Part shown: in pieces, positions 37,969 to 50,197 of the stretch
Layout of the letters: every line of letters starts with the position of its first letter
Position numbering within the stretch: the stretch's first letter is position 1
Origin: Pegea sp. RAD2-039
Taxonomy: Eukaryota; Chordata; Thaliacea; Salpida; Salpidae
Reading direction: 5' to 3'
DNA: 64,000 nucleotides
Assembly: GCA_034620365.1 (NCBI GenBank)
Contig: JAQGEQ010000363.1
Location: 2,108,001-2,172,000 of the forward strand
Program-made: the position numbers and the translations under genes
The notes under the pieces: model-generated
The model's input: the letters and a program-made list of their open reading frames with translations, nothing else
Database searches by the model: none
What the model was told of the DNA's origin: nothing

Positions 37969-38297
37969 ACTATTGCTTCCAAAAACTATCCAAAATTCAT
38001 ATAAGAACGGAAATTACTACACTTGCAAAAAGCAAACAAAAATGCTTATCAACAACAACTTAACCATAAATCAACTAATATTTGACTAAAATCATCGTAA
38101 ATATAATCAATCAAATTTCGAACTGCATTTAGCTATTAGTGTCGCAACTAACTAATTAGTTTTATCTAAAATATTACCATTTTACTTTATATATTCATCA
38201 CACTTTTAGTCACAAATAATTAAACAATCGCAACAAAAACAACTCTTCAAATATAATCTGTTTTTTTTTCCAAGGTATTATTAGCTAGCTACAACCG

Positions 38298-38306
38298 TAT
38301 ATAAGC
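38298..38306 (+). promoter_or_regulatory. TATA box of S2
   Basis: GTATATAAG, about 65-73 bases before the S2 start codon. It is identical to the S1 box and equivalent to the boxes of S3 and S4. Confidence 0.65.
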
Positions 38307-38370
38307 CTTCTCTTCATGTTTAGTGATACACTTATCTTCTTTTACATATACATGGTGATTGAAATCAAGA

Positions 38371-40728
38371 ATGAAACTTATAGCTGTCATCTTGGCTTGT
38401 TTTATTGTAAGTCATAACGCCTGTCACATAAAGACTAATTAATTTCAAAGTTTAGTTCAACCACATTTACTTTCTAGACAGCTGAGGCCTCTATCCACTC
38501 GTGTCCATCATATGAATATTGGCGTGCACATAACTTTCAGGTACTTCCTCCAGCTTCAACTTACAAATGTGTGATTCCCTTTCAACAATGTTGGTTGAGT
38601 GCTCGATATTATTCTGCTATTTTGGCTGATTTCCCAAAGAAACAGAAAGATTCATGTGAAAAAGGTAAGTTTATACTACACTAAAAAACTGCTGCAATTA
38701 GTGAACAAATTTGCTAATTATTAAATGATTATTAGTAAGCTAATCTGCTGAAACAATTTGAAAATCATCTCAAGTTTGTTTCTTGTAGAAATAGAAAATA
38801 TAGATGACTTTGTTGATACTTACAAAACAAAACTGGAAAGTGAACGGGAAAAAATTCAGTTAAAGTTGGAAGAAAACTTTGAATCATTTGAAAAAACAAT
38901 TGATGAAACTCATGCTGAATATCGTTCCGCATTTGCTTCATATCTGAAATATTCTTACAATCCTGAAGACCAAAAATTCAAAGATATGGTAGAGCAATAC
39001 GTAAGCAAATTGAATGAAGTAAAACGTCAAGCAATCGATGACTTCAACAATTCTGTAGCCAACATCATAAACAGACTCAAACAATTTCATGATCAAATAG
39101 TTTGTCGGTAAGATTCGAAATTATTAATTTGATACTTCTAGATTAACCATTGTTCGGTTTTAGATTCCAAAGTTGTCTAGTAACTCGTAAAAGTCAAATT
39201 GAATCATATAATCAGAAATTAGATGAAAAGTCTGAAAAGATTAAAAGTAATTTTGAAAAACCTCTAAAATCAGCAGTTAGCAAACGGCTTGATTGGGTCA
39301 AGTGTGTTTTTAACACAATTTACAGTAAGACTTTGTTTGGTAATAAAAAGAAAACAGATAAAATGCAATTCATAAATATTTTTCACAGATGGAAAAGACA
39401 AAAGTGAATGCTATGATGATGCAGTGTCGAAATATGAAAGCAATTTGACAGAGGAGGTGGAAAAACTTGTCGAAAAATTCAAAAACGATGTTGATTTAGC
39501 GGTGAAGAAAATGAAGGATTGTTACAGATGCAACTACAAATGTTATTTCAACACTGGATGCTACAAGTTTTCAAGAATGCATTACATAAAGTCGTGGTAA
39601 GATTTTGACAAGTTTTCTTTTCATAAATTCCATCAGAAATCATTTAAATCATTTATTTCCAGCACTCATCTACCAACACCACCAACTTACTCTTATCAAC
39701 TAATTCGTGTTTGTCCTTTTAATGTTCATTGGAAAGGATGCAAATATTGTAACTTGAAAACGTGTTGTGAAAGTAATTTGCAGATTTACTATTTCTACAT
39801 TTGTTGTTAACAGACTAATTTGGATTGTTCTTTGCTTACTTTTCAGATGAGAAACTTACAAACTTCAATTATGCTTCTGTTGAGAAACAGACACAAGAGT
39901 ATAAAGACGAAGTAGCTACTAAAGTATCAGAATGGAAAGATGAAATAGAAAAATGGGGAAGTAATATTATTGTGGTGCTTTATACAGTAATCAGTGGTCT
40001 TAAGCCTCCAGGGTAATGAGATGCAGTGATTAAATTTTCAACAAAATTAAACTAACACCTCACAGGAAAAATCCAACACAAGCTGAATTGGATAACTTTC
40101 ATAAAGTTCTTCAAGATCACGCAGATGAATGGATTAAAGAAAAGGAAGAAGATTTCAATTCAGAAGTTGCTAAAATTGAAAATAAAGCTGCTTCTGATAT
40201 TAGTGATTGGGATACAAAAACTAAATCTCACGTAAAAACAGTTTGGAATAATCATGGTTGCTGTCTTGCAGAAAAAAGTAGTAAAATCAGAGATTATCAC
40301 AGCCACCTTGAAAATATGAAGATAAATCAACGTTGTCGACTATCTACTAAATTGATCAATGTGAGTTGACAGTTTTAATTCTCTTTTTAGGAATAATTAC
40401 TTCAATTTAACTTTATTGTTTGTTACAGTTGTCACGAAAACACAAACGAAATTTTGAAAACTTTTATCATTGCTCATTTGGTTATAATCCATGTGATGAG
40501 TCGATCAGAAAGTTGAAAGATCATTATGAAAATTGTATTGATGAAAAAGTAGCTGAAGTTTTGAAGACATTTGACGATTATTGGAATGAGTGGCAACCAA
40601 AATTAGAAGAGCATTATTCGTGTGGATTTAAGTGTGGTGTGAGTCTGAAGCTTCCTAAGTTGAGTTTGAGTTTAGAATGGAATATCAATTGGCCAACTCC
40701 TCTCGATTTCTTAGCTGCTTGTCAATAA
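38371..40728 (+). CDS. S2: secreted coiled-coil cysteine protein (9 exons, 593 residues)
   Basis: Near-identical twin of S1. Exons: 38371-38406, 38478-38664, 38789-39107, 39164-39324, 39389-39596, 39663-39772, 39847-40012, 40066-40360, 40429-40728 (1782 nt). I chose this ATG because it opens the signal peptide (MKLIAVILACF) in frame with exon 2. The ATG at 38352 is out of frame. Exon 2 gives the head SCPSYEYW ... YKC ... QQCWLSARYYS. Exons 3-4 are acidic heptad-like helices. Exon 5 ends in the RCNYKCYF/TGC block. Exon 6 gives VCPFNVHWKGCKYC. Exon 7 has KVSEWKDEIEKWG. Exon 9 has DDYWNEWQPKLEEHY before the last cysteines. All exons are open and all splice sites are GT-AG, so both twins look functional. 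Function unknown; an extracellular structural, mucus or gland product is a guess. Confidence 0.86.
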
Positions 40729-40948
40729 GTGAGTGGGTTGGATATTTTTCTCTAATTGCATCAAGTTTTACTAAAATCAATTCTATTTTTAAATAAATTC
40801 TTTGTTTTTAATGACAGTTTTTCTCTGGTGTTTGATAGTTGCTTTTGTTGCCAACTAAACAACTTAATTTTTAAGAATTTTGAATTTTTTTATTTATAGG
40901 TGAATAAGAATATCAAGAAGATAGTTACAAGATGTATCTTTCATCGTG

Positions 40949-42626
40949 TAATTTTATCACAACAATAAAACTTCATTCAACTTAAATGTTTTGTTCTTTT
41001 ATATGTTTAGGTTAGTTTCTTAGATTAAGTAAGAATCCAGTTTTTGCTAAATTTTTGTTTTAATTTTTAACTAGATTTGTTTGATATCATTTCAGAAGGT
41101 TTTTTATTTACATTCTGTAGCTTAGAGTAGTTTGGTTTATTTTTTTTAAGTTTAATAAAATCTTTTGTCCGGTTTTAGGATCAATTTCGCTGATAAATTA
41201 ATTATACAGAGTAATAACCTTTTTTTTAATTTATTGTAACGATTATTAGTTTCACCTCATTTAACTTATCATTCTCCTCTAAATATTCTTCTTAAGTCAT
41301 TTATTAAAGTATTTGTTTACCATTTCTTAGTTTTATCATTTGTATTAATACAATTGGATGTACAAAATCTTATTATTATCTATTTGTTTTGTGAAGGTAA
41401 CTGTTTATAAACTCCTTTAGCAGCTTTGTATCTTGATGATGATTGGTTTAGTTTTCTTATGTATACAATTTAATCTTTTTCAAAAATGCTGATTTTCACT
41501 ACCTCAAAAATACATATAACTTTCAATAGACTTTCTTATACAATAATTATAAATGAAAATAATTATTTATAGTTTTTTCAATAACTTATATACTCTACAA
41601 GCGTTGATAAATTTATAGTTTACAAACAAATATTTTTATTAAGCTAACGATTAACTTTAATCGTTTAAAAACTATTTACAAGTGTTTGTAATTAAGTTGA
41701 AGATCACTAAACATTAAGTAGGGTTGTCAGAAAATTGATAATTTCAATACTTTGACAAATCAAAAAATGGATAAAAAGCCATAAGTAGCTTAATAACAAA
41801 CTTCAGCTAATTAGTTTTGCTTATTTAGAGAGGAAGCTCTATCAAACTATACAAACATTTTCGGACTATTTGTCATCTTGCATTTGGAATGTAAAAAAAT
41901 ATATTTATTCATTAATGAAGTTTAAGCTATTTATCTAAAAGAAAAATTTTATTTGACTTTAAATTTTTTCATCACTAAATAAATCACTTGGTTACTATTA
42001 AGTAATTTTCTATAATTTGTGATAAAAATATCAGCTACATTTTAAAACGATTTTTATTTATTTACAAATATCTTAGCAAAGAAATGAGCCAGAAACCACA
42101 ATGTAATGTAAAAACAGCTTAGACAGATATCGATTTAATTGCCACAAATCTTTTTATTAAAAAGTTTTTACAACGAAGCTAATTGTTCAGATTTAGATGT
42201 ACTATGAAGCAATTTTTAATAAAAATAAAACATTTTTAATCGTTTTTCGTAAGTTAGCATTATTTAAACTTATATTTAAACTTTTAATTTAAAATTCTTG
42301 TCTATAAAAAATAAAAATAAATAGTTCAATAACCGTCATCAGTTGACCACGTCATTATTCTTAACATGATTTGAAGGATTTTTACTAGTAACAGCGAGCA
42401 ATTATTCAGAAATTAAATTATTCTAAGTATTTTACGGAAAATGCGAGAGTAGCGTTTAGAACAAACTAATTAAAGTCCTAATTAAAAAGTAATTATATAT
42501 TAAAATAACATCCGACTCAAGGCCAATCAGAAACTAAGTATTATGTAATATATCAATCACAATAACAACACTCTTACGTTAATATCAAATCTATTGTCGT
42601 TATAAGAAATGATGAATGAGTAAAAG
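40949..42626. other. Intergenic DNA between S2 and S3
   Basis: A+T-rich. S2 polyadenylation signal AATAAA near 40966. No gene or repeat recognised. Confidence 0.5.
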
Positions 42627-42634
42627 TATATAAA
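42627..42634 (+). promoter_or_regulatory. TATA box of S3
   Basis: TATATAAA, 62 bases before the S3 start codon, matching the spacing in S2 and S4 although the surrounding sequence has diverged. Confidence 0.65.
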
Positions 42635-42688
42635 CATACTGATGTAGACAGCTACTGCATATTTTCATTTTCTTTGCAGAAACTGATA

Positions 42689-45091
42689 ATGAAAATTTTT
42701 GCTTTAATTTTAGCTTGTGTTTTCGTAAGTAAAATCATACTAGCTTGTCAGAGAAAATATTATTTTTTAATCTTTATATTATAGACAGCAGAAGCCTCAG
42801 TCTACTCTTGTGGATCATACAACTATTGGTGCGCACATAATTTTTGGGTATTTCCTCCATCTTGTACCTACAAATGTGATATCAAGTTTAATCCATGCTG
42901 GTTAACAAGTCATCACCATTCTTGTTTCGAGCTTTGTTTTCCAAAGTCTTATGGAAGTTGCTGTGAGCCAGGCAAGTTGCTAAAAAGTTTACATTTTTAT
43001 TATTTATATATTTGAATGTTGAAACTTAAATTAGAAACTTTTGTGTTTACTTAGCTGATTTCAAGTTAACTCAGATAATGTTTTACAGAAAAGGATAATA
43101 TTTGCGCTTTTATTAATACATATAAGAGCAAACTAGAACAAACAAGACAACGAATCAAATGTGAGCTACAACAAAAGATCAGAAAGTGTTGTATGCAAAT
43201 TGATAAAGTTCATTCAAGTTACATTTGTACTTTTAAGTTCTATTTGAAACACTGGCACTGTCCTGGTGGCCATCATTACACTTGCAAACTGTCTACTTAC
43301 CAGAATAAATTAAACCAGTTGAAATGCCAAGCTATTGCTAAATGCACTAGAGCTATAGCTCAAATAATTTGCAAAATTAAAAAGATTCATGACAAGGCTA
43401 TCTGCCCGTAAGTTGGAACAGTTTCTGTCACTCATTATTTAGTAAGACGAACAAACTTCAGATTCCAGAAGTGTTTGCTGACTCGAAAATCTCGAATCGA
43501 CGCTTATTGTAAGAAACTGGAATGCAAAGCAGAAAAAATGAAAGCATACTGCAATAATTCGGTGACGCCAAAACTCGAAAAACAAATTATTTGGGTCAAG
43601 TCTGTTTTCCGAAAAATTTATGGTGAAATTTATTTCTTAGTTCTTATAATTATGATTAAAATCAACTTTTTGCGTTTAAATTTTAAGCTGGAAAGGACAA
43701 GGGAGACCATTTCGATGATGCAATGAAATTATATGAAGATAATGTAAAAAAAGAAGCAGGAAAACTTCTTGAAAAATTTAAGAAAGATGTTGATTCAGTC
43801 ATTAAAAAAATGAAAGATTGCTATAGATGCAATTACAAATGCTATTTCAGAACTGGTTGTTGCAAATTTACAAAAAAGAAGTTTACTAAATCATGGTAAG
43901 AGCGATTTTTTGCAATGATGTACTTAAAAGTAGTAGGTCTGAAATATTTTGTTAACTCATTATGTTTTATCTTGTTTCACATTTAGTACCTGCTTACCGA
44001 AACCACCTAAATATGAATGCAAAAGAGTTCACTTGTGTGCTTTTAAGGTTCTTTGGGAAGGCTGCAAGTACAAAAACTTAAAGACTTGTTGCGAAGGTTC
44101 AATTAAATATGTTTTAAAATATTTCAAGTATCAATTTAACTTATTACAATCAAAATATAATCTAAACTACTACAAGTTTAAAAGTAGTTTTATGGTTACC
44201 ACAAAGTTTTATTAATTACTCAGATGAAAATCCAGTAAATTTCACTGATTGTGCTGTTACTGAGCAAGCACAAGGATATAAGGATGAACTATCAAATAAG
44301 GTACTAGAATGGAAAAGTAATATTACAAAATGGGGAGATAACATGATCGTTCAGCTTTACCAAGCAATCAGTGGTCTTAGACCTCCAGGGTAATTGACTT
44401 TCATCATGAGATCAGTGATTAAAAAGTGAACTTTGCAGATCTAATGTAACACAAGCCGACATTGACAGCTTCCACAAAGTTATTCAAGATCACGCTGATG
44501 AATGGGTTGTAGAGAAGAAAGAAGCATTTGTGGTAGAAGTTACGACAATCGAAAATAAAACTATTTCAGATATTAATGCTTGGGTTAATAAGACCAAGTG
44601 CTACGTTAAAAAAGTTTGGAGTAAGCATGGTGCATGTTTAAAACGAAAAACTCAACTAATTAATAAATACCATAATCATCTGGAAACACTGAAAGGCAAT
44701 CACCGCACAAGACTTAATATGAAGCTGGAAGTTGTAAGTAGAAACTCATGTTTTTAATTATTTATTTATGAAATTACTCGATTGCTTACAGCTATCAAGA
44801 AACCAAAAGTATAAATTTGATGCATTTTATCGTTGTGCTTTTGGTAGTAACCCACAGGATGATTTGATCAAAAAGTTAAAGATACATTATTATAAATGTA
44901 TTGATGAAACAATTGCTGAAATTCGTAAAAAATTTGAAGATTATTGGAAGGAATGGCAACCTAAACTTGAAGGTCATTACGTGTGTACCTACAAATGTGG
45001 TGTTAGCCTTACACTCCCTAGCTTTACACTCACTTTGAACTGGACACTTAAGTCTCCAACAGTTCAAGACTTCTTATGGGAATGCCAATAA
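42689..45091 (+). CDS. S3: basic, cysteine- and histidine-rich member of the S family (9 exons, 593 residues)
   Basis: Exons: 42689-42724, 42785-42971, 43089-43407, 43462-43622, 43688-43895, 43987-44096, 44224-44389, 44439-44733, 44792-45091 (1782 nt). All nine exon lengths equal those of S1 and S2, although the protein differs at many positions. The signal peptide is MKIFALILACVF. The head keeps YW.AHNF.V.PP.CTYKC and CWLTS, and adds HHHSCFELC and GSCCEP. Exon 3, an acidic coiled coil with one cysteine in S1/S2, is basic here and has eleven cysteines, plus HWHCPGGHHYTC. The blocks CYRCNYKCYFRTGCCKF, WEGCKYKNLKTCC, YWKEWQPKLEGHY and YKCGVSL are conserved. Intron 2 starts with GC rather than GT (CCAG|GCAAGT). 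An AATAAA lies near 45190. It looks functional and is a specialised paralogue. Confidence 0.85.
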
Positions 45092-48000
45092 GCAAGTGGC
45101 ATCTTTTAGGTTTGTTTTTATCAGCTATCATTTCATGATATACTAAAATATTTGAATCAACTTTCAAAATCCTACTTTTTTCTAATTTTTAATAAAGTTG
45201 TTTTTATGAGCAGATATGAGAGGATAATGGTGGTTCTTATGGATGGTGGTTTTGCATTTAATGTCGATAAACTCAATAAATATCAATAATATATTTTTGC
45301 CGAATTAAATATACTTTAGACTAGACTTATCAGAAACTAAAATACTTTTAATATTTTAAACTCTTAAGTAAGTTAGTAACTTGTTCTTCAATGATAGTAA
45401 TTATATTTATCTACATAATTTTGTCGAGACTTTTAAATTGTTTTAGCAGTTCATTTCTCTTGAGTTTATACAAACAGCTTAGTTTTATAAGTTTCAGTTG
45501 TTTGAATTGTATTAAACCAGCTAATTAGTAAAAATAAAAACAACTAAAGTGCTTTTTATTGTTTTAACTATTCTAAAAGTTTTGATTATACATCCGAAAT
45601 TCCAATTGATTTACAAGTTAAGATACTCTTAATTAAATAACCTTTTTAGTCTCACTTTAAACAAGTATAAATATTTTAAGTTTTTTTTAATTTCATTATT
45701 GATTTTTACTCATTTTTAAAATAAGTTAATTCTAAATAATCACATTACTTTAAAAGACCTTTTGATTTATTAATTTGTTATTTATCTACTTTTTTATTTG
45801 TCTAAAACTCCTGTATTTACAAAACTGATATTCAAGGAATTAATAACCTCTAAAGCTGTTCCAATTTCAAAGAAGCTGAATTACTTTTTGATTTTTAGCA
45901 TTAAAGAAGTACTTATCAACTACAAAACATTTTAAATATCTTGAATTTATCAACTAAATTTATTATAAAAGTTGACTGTATAGATTAAGTCTATCTACAA
46001 TATGATGTAAATAATAAGGTATAATGTTTACTGCAAACGAAATGTGTAAATATTTTCAGTAAATTTATTAGATGCATAAAGTTTGGCTTTTTAATATCTT
46101 TATCTAACCAATTCAATCCTTTTTGTTTGCTTAATAAAAATGCTTTACAAAAGTAAATAACCGATAAAATTTAAAAGTTATTCACAATAAATTTGGTTTC
46201 ATTTATTTTATCTAATGAACCCTATAAATTTGTCTTTATCTACAAATAAACTTTTTTTCAAAAACTTTGATAAAATAGAAGCTATGTAAACCGTAAGTTA
46301 TATAAAACAGTTTTAGTTTTAAGTTAAAACCATTTTACTATTCTATTTTTAGAGTAATTTTATATTTTTCACGTTAACAAAGTATCAAGGGTTGTTTAGA
46401 AAAGTAATTAATCTGACTTAGTGGTATCTTTAATTTAAAATACTATTTTTATGAAAAGAAGTAAAATTAATTTTCATTATAGTAAATCTTAACTTGATTA
46501 TAGAGAGTTGTGTCATGATGAAGATATCTCATTCATAGTAATGAGAGGTAAAATGTTTAGAAGTTTTTTGCAAACTTAAAAGATAATTTTGAAAACATTG
46601 AATGGTTTTGGTTATTTTGAAATAAAAATGAATAATAATTATATCACACCAGTTTTGAAGATATATCAGAAACTCTTAAATTCACCGATTTGATAAAAAT
46701 AAAAGATTAGATCAAGAATTATGAAAGGTCTCTACAATAAGAAGATGCTGGGTAAAGCTGAATGTTGGTGGCTATTAGAGATTGCAAGACGATTGTGTTT
46801 AAAACAGTGTTTGAATAAACTACTCATTAAACTTTACAATATTTAATAATTATGATAAATAAGAAATAAATTGTTCTCAGCTGCACTATAAGATGTTGTT
46901 CCAACATTCTTTTACAGCTTTTATAAGATTAATTAGTGATAAACAATGATGACTACTATTATTTAGGGTTTTTAAAAGCAATGAGCTCAAGAAATTGTAT
47001 GAACATTTCATAATAATTTCAGGTAAAAACGATCTAATACCATTAAAACTTGTAATCAATAGACTCTTTATAGCAGTATACGTTGCTTAAAACATTATTT
47101 TATATCATTTAATATATATCATTCGTGATATCATTTGACTTATTATGGACGTATATGTAAGATGTTGACTTGAGGAAGACCTTAGGCTACATTTATCTAA
47201 CTAAAAAGAAGCCAACTAAACAGAAGCCAACTAGAAACGACTAATTTTAAGTAAAATCTAAAAAGATTTTGAAGTGCTTTTTTGCTGTGGACAAGACTCC
47301 AAGTTTGTTAGAAGAAAACCGCTTTAACTTGACTAAAACACCTCTTAAATGGCCTGTAATCCAAATATATAGTTTTATGCCCAGCAACAATATCATAAAA
47401 ATAGTTTAGATCTAACTAAATGATTAACTTTTATTATTTCATTTGATCACATTTCAACAGATTGGAAAACCTTAAAACGTTTTTCATGATATTTATTATG
47501 TTGCATATTTATCAACATTAATATTACTTAATATCAAATAAGTTTAAATAATTATTTAAGAAATATTATTTGCTAAATAATTTCTAAGAAATATATCACA
47601 AATTGAGTGACTTCTGATTATGAGTTGACTCATAGTACTTCAAAAATAATAGAAAATAGTTTTTGATATTTAAAAAATCAAAAATATTTTTAAACTAAGA
47701 AAAATTAAGATAATATTTATAGAATTATATTTTATGTTATCATTTCTAAAAAGATATAAGGGAAATTTTTAAGAAAACTCACAAGCTTGTAAAAACATAA
47801 TCTGTTAATTGTTCCTGTATTTCTTATATGGTCAAAAGTTGATTTTCATTTTTCTATTTGAAGAACAAAATGCAACAGAATAAAAACAACATGAAACAAA
47901 GATAATCTGTATTTGTTGAGATTGTCCAAAACAACTTCAACTTTTTAATCTAATTATTTTAAACTAATCGTAAAACATCATTTTAATTGTTTTTTTGTTG

Positions 48001-50197
48001 AATATGATAGTATTTTCTTACCCAAATGTACTTAGTAGTTAAAAAGTAAAGTTATAAATAAAAAAATACTTGAAACACTCACCTGACATGTTCGTAAGGA
48101 CTTTTAAACTAATTAAACTTTAATAAGCGGTGTAATGTTGAAAAGATTAATTTTGTATAGTGTTTTTGTTTATCCAAACTTGTTTGATTAAAGTCTAATT
48201 AATGTCAGTATTTTATTAAGAATTTGTCTGCTTTGTTCAAACTTTACGCCTTTTGTTTTCAACTTGAACTTAATTTGTTTTAATTATAAACAGATTATCC
48301 CAACTACCATTCTTTTGTTAAACAAACTCAACTTTGATACCACTACAAATATAAGTGATTCTTAATCTTTAAGTTCTAAATGTAGTTTTAATAATGTATG
48401 TTGGCCTTTAAAAACAATTCTTATAAATACAATATAGTTTGGTAAAACAATTACATAAAAGTTTAAAAGTAAAATTTGTATATAAAGGTTATATAAAAAA
48501 TTAACAAAGAAATTTGTAATTCTATATTAGTTAGTTTTTGAGAACTTAATTATAAATAAATCAACAATTTTTGAATAAACTTTCATAAAAAGCTTTTCAT
48601 TCGTGTAAAAATTATCGCAAGAAATGTATAATCAAAATAATTAAATTATTTGCTGTAAATTTTCATATGGTGTTTAGTTCAATATTTTTATTCTTATTTT
48701 AAATCTAACAATTATTAAACTAACCTACTTAAATATTTCATTTTTTATACTTTAGACGACACATTTAGTTCCTATATTGCTTGGAATAATATCCAATAAT
48801 AATATGAAATACTAGTTTTGTGTTCTACCAATTTTCAGAAAAACGGCCTCGAAAACTATTAACAACCAATTTTTTTAGTTTGGCGATGAACATTAAAGTA
48901 ATATTAACTATAAAGTTACGATACATTTCAAAAAAAAGTCAGTAAAAAATACTAACTTGATAAATTCTAATTACAAATTTTGGAAACACTAACAATAATT
49001 AACAAAATGTTTAGTCATACTTTAATCAAAGTACAATTGTAAATATGGTTTTGAAACACTTTACAGTCGAATTTTAATTGAAAATTAAACCATTTAAACA
49101 TTAAAAAATACCTATTTTATATAAATTTAATTTTATATTACTAAAGTTTATATTATTCAAGAGTAAATTACTATATAAAATCTATGAGAAACTGTAGAAA
49201 AAATAATATTAATAAATTAATTATTATAAATATACATTAAATAAATTATATAAATATATATAAATTATATTAATTATTATTATATTAATTATTATAAAAT
49301 GCTATTTCAAAAAGGTAACATGGTCCATTTTTTCGTGTTGCGATAATATAAATGAAATATTAATTTATCTTTTGATTAATAATTGTTTTAAAAACAACTA
49401 AATTGAAGATTTCAATTAAAGGTTAAAAATTTGTTTTAAATAATTTTGGTTTTATATAATTTGAAACTTCATTAAAACTTTGATTATTTTGTATTTAAGT
49501 GGTACTGACCGTAAAAATGAAAATTCAAAACTAGCCAACAAAGAAATTAGAAAACTATATCAACAAGTTTATTTGAAAGAATGAAGCTAAGTAATCAATT
49601 TCGAAAGCTAAAAACTCTTTTTATAATTTTGAAAATAAAAATATTATTTTGTTTTAAATGTATTCTTCATTAGTGCCTTTTTAAATAATTCATTTTCTAG
49701 AAAATCAGAAAAAAGTTCAAACTTTTTGATTCATTTGAAGCTCATTTTAGTTTCAACCATCGTAATTAGCCAACAAAAATATCAAGACTAAAATGATTTA
49801 TATAATTATCATAACAAAATATTATGCATTATAATAAAATGGTAATTAGGATATAAAACCTAAATAAAATATTTTTTGATTTATACGTAAGATAACTGCT
49901 TGAACTAAATCTATATTTTCATGAACTAAGTATAATTTACATAAAAAATATTAATTAAAAAGAAGTTAAAAATTAAATTCTAAATAAAGAAAAACAAACT
50001 ATTATAAAACAACTTGAGTTCTGTTGCTTTTCAAGATGTAAGAAAACGAAATCTTGTCATCTACAGTTCTTCAAATTGTAGATAAGTCTGAAAACTAAAA
50101 TAATTTAAAATGAATTACTTTTAAGAAAAACACAAATGCAAGAAATGCGAAAATAACTTTTCAATTCCAGTTGAATCTACTGATAGTGTTTACCATA
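45092..50197. other. Long A+T-rich intergenic region
   Basis: The first 200 bases hold the S3 3' end with AATAAA signals. The rest has no supported gene. A 12-base direct repeat (AGAAGCCAACTA, twice) occurs at 47208-47234, and TA-rich low complexity at 49200-49300. I see no RNA gene or transposon. Confidence 0.5.

Larger units (their letters stand above)
37969..40948 (+). repeat. Right arm of the S1/S2 palindrome
   Basis: Inverted partner of 33861-36845. The similarity starts at about CTATTGCTTCC (37970) and fades after AAGATGTATCTTTCATCG (about 40948), just before the S2 polyadenylation signal near 40966. Confidence 0.92.

Noticed and set aside
44876..45067. Minus-strand frame with cysteines and aromatic residues
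   Set aside because: It is the antisense shadow of S3 exon 9, whose sense frame is clearly the conserved one.
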